From Anticarsia gemmatalis (taxonomy: Eukaryota > Arthropoda > Insecta > Lepidoptera > Erebidae): DNA of 64,000 bases. Shown piece after piece: positions 57,126-64,000 of this stretch (the stretch's first letter is position 1; every line of letters begins with the position of its first letter). The stretch is taken from assembly GCF_050436995.1 (NCBI RefSeq), contig NC_134769.1:6361001-6425000 (forward strand), in the 5' to 3' direction. A program made the position numbers and the translations under genes. The notes beneath the pieces were generated by a model, which saw only the letters and a list, made by a program, of their open reading frames with translations, had not been told where the DNA came from and did no database searches.

Positions 57126-58019
57126 TTTCTCATGAAAAAAAGGATCTGTATGTGAATGTTTCAGTCACGCGGGACATTTGGGGGGTTGAGGGGGGATGGA
57201 TATGTAAACGTCACGTTTGGGAAGCGTCCGAAACAGGAGCAGTGACGGGCAGAACGAGTATTAAAATGTTCAGGGTTTTTTTGGACGTTTTTCGGGTGAA
57301 TGGAGTGAGTAAATTAATGATTAACATGTTGTTGCAAGGTTATCGTGGTAAAAAGTTTTAAGAGGGAATTTAAATAAAATGTTATTTTTATATTACTTTA
57401 TTCATAGTATGCTTATAGTAGGGATAACACTCGGTCGAAAAAATACGACTATAGTTAAGTTTAGTGTCAATATTTAAAATAAATGAAATGCTATCCATAC
57501 TACATTCTACAAAATAAATGTGCATTTCTGGCTGTGGTCTGTATCTGACTTATTGCTAAACCACTGAACTGATTGTCATAAAATTTGGCGTGATGACAAT
57601 TAAACGTTCGTGTGGGCAACACAAACGACATTTTTAAAAAAATCATTACCAAAATCACGTTTTTATTTGACTCAAATTATACGCTACCTTGGTTCATCAA
57701 GTTGATTTATACTATGAATCACTCTAATTTCCTTCAAAAACACCGTCTAATCCTCTTCCTTTGCAATAAATAGCTTAATAACGAATTTATTCCGTTAACA
57801 TTTCCGCGTACTCCATTGATCGATGGGGTACATAATAGACACCATAGTCCACCATGGTTCAATAACCATATGACGGCATCAACTCGTCCGGACAAGGTTT
57901 TGTAAAAACTTCTATGGCACAATGCTGGAACTAATCAACGTTAAATGCTATGAAATTAAATTTAGCAGCCGTCATTACTATTATATGAATTGCTAGTTTA
58001 TTCCCTCGGTTTTGTGCCT
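57126..58019. other. No gene recognised
   Basis: Noncoding. A 101-codon plus-strand frame (57056-57361) lacks a proper start and known domain. The sequence 57160-57260 is GC-richer. Confidence 0.3.
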
Positions 58020-58230
58020 ATCTTTATATATATAATTCTTCTGTAAGTGTGTATGTCACTGAACTTCTCTTAAACGACTGGACCGATTTTGATGATTTTT
58101 TTTTGTGTGTGTTTAAAGGGATCTGAGAATGGTTTAGATTCACAATACTGTCCGCTGGACAATGTTTTTTTAATTATTTTTTACAAATTAAAGACGTGTA
58201 GACAGGACAACGTCTGTCGGGTCCGCTAGT
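58020..58230 (-). repeat. Retroposon (Family X) copy
   Basis: Minus-strand copy of 24811-25007: 'atctttatatatataattct', 'cttaaacgactggaccgatt', 'actgtccgctggacaatgtt', ending 'cgtctgtcgggtccgctagt' on the plus strand. Confidence 0.85.
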
Positions 58231-58498
58231 TAAAGATATTATTTTTTCTTTTCAAAGATAAAAAGTAATAGCCTATTTTAATTCGATTTTCAATTAATTA
58301 TTGAAGTTATTAAGCCTAAGTCAAGAGTGCAATTATTGAAAGTTTTTTAATAACATCAATATTTGATTGTTTCTCTGGTTTGAGTGGATCTATTTACTGC
58401 TGATCTCTAAGTCTCCAGTTTGATACCCGGGTCGAGTGTTCCTATACTTTTTTCTAATTTTTGTTGTTAATTCAAATAAAAATACTCTGGATATTTAA
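58231..58498. other. No gene recognised
   Basis: AT-rich spacer; nothing recognised. Confidence 0.3.
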
Positions 58499-58968
58499 AT
58501 GCCATCAAAAACATTCTGTAAAAACCTCAAGTCTCGCTGTAAAAAGTTGTGAGATCTATATAATACCAAGTCGATTAATCTATTTAGTCTCTACTTAAAG
58601 GACCTTCTGTCTTAAGTTATTACGTATGTTATTATCATGCCAATTTAAAAAAAATACCTTTAAAACAAATAGACCGACCTGGCCATCGCATGATTTGATT
58701 ATTAGTATGTATCACACTACACAGTTCGACGAGAAGTTAATGCTCCTGAAATGTTAATGGCGAATTTGTGTTTTCTTGCGATGACCAAGTCGATCTATTT
58801 GTTTTAAAGGTATTTTTTTTAAATTGGCATGATAATAACATACGTAATAACTTAAGACAGAAGGTCCTTTAAGTAGAGACTAAATAGATTAATCGACTTG
58901 GTATTATATAGATCTCACAACTTTTTACAGCGAGACTTGAGGTTTTTACAGAATGTTTTTGATGGCAT
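58499..58968. mobile_element. Foldback element with 192-bp near-perfect arms
   Basis: Arms 58499-58690 and 58777-58968 are reverse complements with three differences, all at the inner edge and all C in the left arm versus T in the reverse-complemented right arm. The loop is 86 bp. Outer ends are ATGCCATCAAAAACATTC. No target duplication was evident and no ORF. It could be a MITE or a large cruciform-forming foldback. Confidence 0.85.
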
Positions 58969-59339
58969 CTCACTTCTTTTTGTAGAGCGAACATAAGTCC
59001 AATTTGTATGGAAAGACGTTTTTCTTTCATAATTCAACATATTTTCTTATGGGAATGTTGTTCAGTTTCATGGGCTAAACACCCTTACCCACCCTTTACC
59101 CCCTCCAGTTATGCCTCATATAGTAGGTACCTATTTACACCTATTTATTTTATTTTCTACAGTAATAATAATTTATTAACTGCAAATGTAACCTTGTAAT
59201 CTTATACATTTATATGGGATTACAAAGTTATTGTTGCAGTCGGTGTATTTAGAAAACTGGACCGGAATTAGAAAAAAATTAAATTTTTCCCATGATTAAG
59301 ACACTAAACCCTATTTGTATTCTAAATTGTAAGCTTCTA

Positions 59340-59665
59340 AGTCTGCTAGAAGTACCTTAGACTTTTGATGATCGGTGAGTCAGTGAGTCAGTGAGTCAGT
59401 GAATCAGTGAGTGACAAAATTCAAAATTTTAACAAGTTGTCATTCTTAGACTACTGGTTCAAATTGACTGAAATTTTAAATATACCGTGTTTATACAATG
59501 GCTGATTAGTTGCTGAAAATTCAGACTTCTTGTTTTATCCACAACGAAATCATAGGGGTGTCAAAAATAGCCCGAATTGCTTCGAGAAAAGGATGTTACG
59601 GCCGTGCCGCTTTTTTTTTGCTCGACTTGCGGGGGCACTTCCGTGCCCCCAGATATATTAAATTT
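59340..59665 (+). repeat. Dispersed element with octamer array and terminal hairpin
   Basis: An octamer array (GTGAGTCA, five units, 59375-59414, last two imperfect) is followed by 'gacaaaattcaaaattttaa' and 'ctactggttcaaattgactg', and ends in an 8-bp perfect hairpin with a 4-bp loop (59631-59650; GGGGGCAC...GTGCCCCC). I recognise this layout as a common lepidopteran repeat. The 67-codon ORF across it is not a gene. Confidence 0.65.
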
Positions 59666-61271
59666 GTATATTTTTATATTAAACTTATATATAGTTTAAC
59701 CGTTACTGTATAAGTTACGGTACTTTGACAAGAAAAAATAGTTCCCATGTTTAGTCATTGAGGCTCAATTTATCAATCAAAAGTGACTAATTGTTTTGGC
59801 TTTTGTTAAACCGCGTGATCAACAATCAGGAGAAAATTGTTGCGATGATTACTGATTGGTGATTGCAGAAAAAATGTTTGTGCAATCAAGAATTAAGTGA
59901 GCGTTTAGTTGTCCATATGTATTTAACCCATTGAACAATGCATTGTGTGATGAAGATAATTAATTGTCTTAGTTTAATAGATTTTAAAGACTTCATGACG
60001 TGTCACATTGTTTCAACAAATTCAATTATTTAAATATTTTTTTCAGCACACTTTTGTTTCCTACAACTGGATTGTGTTTACATTCAGATTTTAAACCGCA
60101 GTTACTGTGGTATTAGTTGTGTAATAATAAAAATTGATGAAGTAGTAGAAGTAGAAATCATACATTGATTTTTTGACCTAGTTTTGTGATCACAGTTTCA
60201 CCCTTAACTAATCAATGGTTTTGGAAGGTATTAAGGACCAACATGCAAACATTAATAACAGTTTATCAATATTATAAAAGACGATACATTTTCTAAGCTA
60301 AGATTCTAGATCGTTAGTACCTACTTAGTAACTCCGCAGACATAGATCAGATTTTAAACTAAAATTTAACTTAATCTAATAATAGCCAACGCGTCAAACC
60401 CATGTTTAAAAATAAGCCATTCTAAGTTGGAATTAAGTTCAAAAGTCGTCTTATTACACAAAAAACACAATTTACAAGTTACGCAAAAATACGTAATATT
60501 CATTTAAACTTTTACTACGCCACGGTTTTGAGACAGATTCTCTTTGGACAAGTGACTGTACATATTATGAGACTACCCGCGACTTCGTCTACGTGAAAAA
60601 AAATTCAGGAGTAAAAAGTATCTCAAGTGTTAATTCAGGTTATTTACTATCTACATAAGTATATATAATCACGCTTTCTTCCCAGAGGGTTAGGCAGAGA
60701 CCTGAGAATGCCATTTGTATTAACTATCTATGTCAAATATTATAATCCTTTCAGTAATTGCAGTATACATCTTTATTAGATTTGAACGGATGTCTTGTAA
60801 TGGCCTTTTCAGGTTATTTTTCTGATACATCTATAATTTTGCCAAGCCATCTAATTTCAGCAGAATCTGTTTAGCAATTTAGAAGTGCAAGACCGTAAAA
60901 ATTTCAAGCAGGATGACCCAAGCTACCTTTTTCAAAAAACAACTCCTAAGAAATAAAATATAAAACTTTGTACGCAAACGGAACCGCATCGATTAGCCAG
61001 TGTTATAAAACATACTTCAATAAAAAACCGTTAAAATCGTAACCTTCTACTGTACGTTTAATACAAAAATTGTAATTCGACGTGGTCACACATGAATAAA
61101 ATAAGTATAAAAATATTAAGTATGTGTAAATTAATTTCATATCGGTATACAAAGCATGCTTTATTAAGATAATAAGTGTTACTAAAGTTTACACAAATAA
61201 ATACTAAATAACATTTTCTTTTAATCATTAATATTGTTAAACACTATTAATAAATCAATGTTTGATTATTC
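59666..61271. other. No gene recognised
   Basis: Noncoding. Near 60650-60770 is a weak retroposon trace ('gttaggcagagacctgagaa'). No ORF of interest. Confidence 0.35.
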
Positions 61272-61439
61272 ACACTAATATTATAAATGCGAAAGTCTGC
61301 AATATATCTGGGTGTTTGTTACTTTCTTACGCAAAAACTGCTGAAGGGATTTAGGTGAAATTCGCTACACATATAGGTAAAAACTTGGATGACTAGATAC
61401 GATTTCAACACGGACGAAATCATTAGCAGAAACTAGTAT
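61272..61439 (-). repeat. Retroposon (Family Y-like) copy
   Basis: On the plus strand 'cactaatattataaatgcga', 'aagtctgc', 'cgcaaaaactgctgaaggga' and 'gacgaaatcattagcagaaa', ending 'ctagta'. Orientation from the 'ttataat' terminus. Confidence 0.65.
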
Positions 61440-61944
61440 TGTATGTACATGTGAAAGATTGTCTCTTTGTTACGCTTTCACAAAATAATGAAAATGCTGA
61501 ACTGTATTTGATGAAATTAACGTGGCGAAAGCAGGTTTATTCAAACACAAGCCAAAAGGCTACAGTGTCATGACTTGAAAATTGCTTTGATGTATATACT
61601 ATAGTTCTTATGTTTATTTGCACGCTATTATGCAACTATAAAGTTTACAAGTAACCTAATAAGTTTAATTCGACATACTCGCTACGTATTGATGATACTA
61701 TAAAGCGGTCAAGAACACTATCAAGGTCTTATACCCCATTTAAACGACCGCAACTATTATCGTTTGTTAGAATAATAACATTTGCGCATTACATACAGCT
61801 ATCAAATTTTACCACAATGACATTAAGTGCTTAATTTTATAACATACGAATTAGTAAAATATTGATGTTCTCCTAACCGATTTTCGGCTAACGCAGCCAG
61901 TTCAAGTTCAAGTCCACAATACAGGGAAACTATTTAATTTTAAT
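61440..61944. other. No gene recognised
   Basis: AT-rich; nothing recognised. Confidence 0.3.
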
Positions 61945-62180
61945 CAGTCAACCCCGGAAGAGTGGAAAACCGACAAGACTAGTGAGAGGTCAGACGCAGG
62001 ACCAACGGCTTAACGTGACACACGTACGTCTATGACCTCAACTTCCTAAGACCGGGCAATTTCTGAGAAATTCTTAACAGAAAATCTCAAGAAACACTTT
62101 TTAGCCCGGCCCAGGTTTCGAACCCGAGATTTGTCACGCGGCATTAGCATACACTACCGACCGCGCCACAGTGGGAGATT
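61945..62180 (-). mobile_element. tRNA-headed SINE (Family E)
   Basis: On the minus strand an A box (TGGCGCGGTCGG-like) and a B box (GGTTCGAAACC) head the copy, then 'gggctaaaaagtgtttcttg', 'ttctcagaaattgcccggtc' and 'ggtcctgcgtctgacctctc'. The headless relative is at 9155-9262. Confidence 0.75.
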
Positions 62181-64000
62181 ATTCCCCCAGCGTACAGTTA
62201 AAAGAAAATTTCTAAACTAAAAATCACACACGATAAAAAAGGTCTGGAAACGTGTCTAGATAATTTAGAAGTACCGTCAAAAATGTTTTAATCTAACTTG
62301 CTGGGAGACATATTGTTAATTTCATGGTATGTACACATGAAAGTTTATATAAGGTGTACGCGCTATCCCTAGGGAGACACTGCGAGTTTGTCGTTCGCAA
62401 TTTACTAGATATTTTTTATCACACTCGTGTTTTTAAGTTAATGTTGAATAGACTTTTTGGGCAGTCTAGGCAATTTTGAGGCACTAAAGGAGTAAACGAG
62501 TTTTAGTCTAGAAATAAAATAGTACGTAGCGGCTATGGTAAAAAATAGCGTTATAAAAAAATGAAATTATTTCAGATTATAGTAACTGAGTAAGTATAAT
62601 AACGTCATATGTGGCTATACTACTTAATAACCTGTGACGTCATAAGACTTTTCAATTCGATGTATCGAAATAGATTTTGATAACGGTACCTTAGTCATAT
62701 TAATATAAGTTTCAAATGAAATAAAACATCGATAAAGTATCGAAGCTACCAATAAACCAAACATAAACCGAAAATGTTATTTTTACCGTAACTTCCCTTA
62801 ACTTTCGTGTATAGTAAAATATTTCTCAAAAACTACTAAATCGATTCCCCCATTTCTCTTCTACCCTTATCATAATAAATAGGGGAATAAACATAATATT
62901 TTCTTCTATTGAATGTTTTATTCGTCCCAAAGTTTACATAACTTGAACGCGCAGTCCCAAGGGTACTAACAATCTGGTCCCCTTTATCGTACCAATTTCG
63001 GGGCCATTTTTTTTATAATTGCCAATCTTGGCTGAACGATATCTTTTGAATTTCAGAGGTCCGCGGAACGATTAGGTATCTCGGGAATTCAATTATTTTG
63101 GATAAAACTTTAGGGACGTATGTTGGACAGATAGGTAGGTAAGGTATGCTGAAAATGTTTTATTTTGTCTGGGCTGTTTTTTAAATTGTTGTTTTTGTCA
63201 TTTGCTTTGTGAGAGGTAACCATTTTTGTGTGTAGAAATCTTTGTATAAAATTGGCCTTGAACTAATTAGATGAAAAAATAAACGATTTTTATTTGGTTT
63301 GATATTAAGACCATAATGGCAATCAGAAAGGTGAAGGTGGCTAAATAGGGTTCAACACCTTGATTCCATTTAGGAACTTTTTGGAAAACTTTATTGTCTG
63401 CAAGGTTGCTGCAGTTTATTTCACGACGATAAGATAATGATAACCTCAAAGAAACATAATATAACTTATTATAAAATTCGTTGCCTATTTTGAACTCTAT
63501 ACCAAACAGACAACCTATTTATAGCAAAACGTATTTTCTATACTTTATCGAATAATCCATCGTAACACAGTATTCAGGGCATTTAAGCGGAAACTTAATT
63601 GAGAAAGGATTGCCGCTGAATGAGCTCGGTGGATACGTTTTAAAAAGAATTTATTTACCTCCCAAGATAAGCTCTAAGTGAAAATTCTTGGGAAACACTC
63701 GCACCGAGATAACTACTTGAGTATCATTTTATATTGTTATTGAGATTAAACTTTGTATTTATAAGTATAATCTATTATTATGAAGGACATTATGCTTGTA
63801 GAAGATTATCTGGGAAAATAGGAATATTAATCGCACGAGAGTACTATTTTTAATATTTGTTTCAAAATTACCAATGTGTGGGATTGGTGCTAGACAGCCA
63901 AGGACAAAAACCAGTAAAGGGTTTTGGATATACCTTAGCTCAAAAATGGGACAGCTCATGTGCCTAAAGCAAAAACATTTACGTAATGCAAAAATAAAAA
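62181..64000. other. No gene recognised; GC-richer islands
   Basis: 62880-63160 and 63580-63720 are less AT-rich and unique-looking (e.g. 'tttcagaggtccgcggaacg'). ORFs at 63267-63449 and 63759-63959 (minus) have no known domain. Confidence 0.3.

Noticed and set aside
57056..57361. 101-codon plus ORF
   Set aside because: It begins at TTG, has no known domain and lies across the candidate splice motif; probably chance.

Overview
The window looks like AT-rich intergenic or intronic nuclear DNA from a moth or butterfly (Lepidoptera). The evidence is the repeat content: tRNA-derived SINEs ending in a 'cccagcagtgggac...gggttaaa' tail, many 'ctagctgacccg' retroposon ends, 5S-like SINEs, several MITEs and a Tc1/mariner transposon. 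These repeat names come from general familiarity with lepidopteran genomes; no database was searched. There are no bacterial-type operons, CRISPR arrays, rRNA genes or intact tRNA genes.

Only two long coding regions are convincing. (1) At 16552-17650 (+) lies a Tc1/mariner transposase of 332 codons, split by one 100-bp intron. It sits inside a complete element (15982-18334) with about 255-bp inverted repeats and a TA target duplication. The outer ~235 bp of the two repeats look identical, so the insertion is probably recent and may be active. (2) At 55214-56119 (+) lies a secreted trypsin-like serine protease of 301 codons in one exon. It has an intact catalytic triad but no recognisable IVGG activation motif. 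A third open stretch, 35208-35771 (-), is the C-terminal part of a mobile-element polyprotein, probably left by a 5'-truncated retrotransposon.

Layout: 1-15 kb is repeat-sprinkled noncoding DNA with a full SINE (target duplication seen) and a self-palindromic retroposon at 6.9 kb. The Tc1/mariner element occupies 16-18.3 kb. 18.3-35 kb is mostly unannotated, with retroposon ends, a TTAA-flanked MITE at 31.5 kb and GC-richer islands. The mobile-element ORF is at 35.2 kb. 36-54 kb carries a second palindromic retroposon (40.2 kb), an inverted-repeat MITE (44.2 kb), tail-to-tail retroposons (45.7 kb) and paired SINEs (52 kb). The protease is at 55.2 kb, followed by two large inverted-repeat elements (56.3 and 58.5 kb).

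Two motifs on the minus strand (near 21132 and 57109) have the form polypyrimidine-CAG directly followed by GTAAG. This is the signature of recursive splicing in very long introns. With the shortage of exons and the scattered GC-richer unique islands, it suggests that much of the window could be one giant minus-strand intron, with the protease as a nested gene. That is inference. I found no clearly new multi-gene system. The most unusual items are the two self-palindromic retroposons, the candidate recursive splice sites, the protease lacking its activation motif, and the 5S-derived SINEs.
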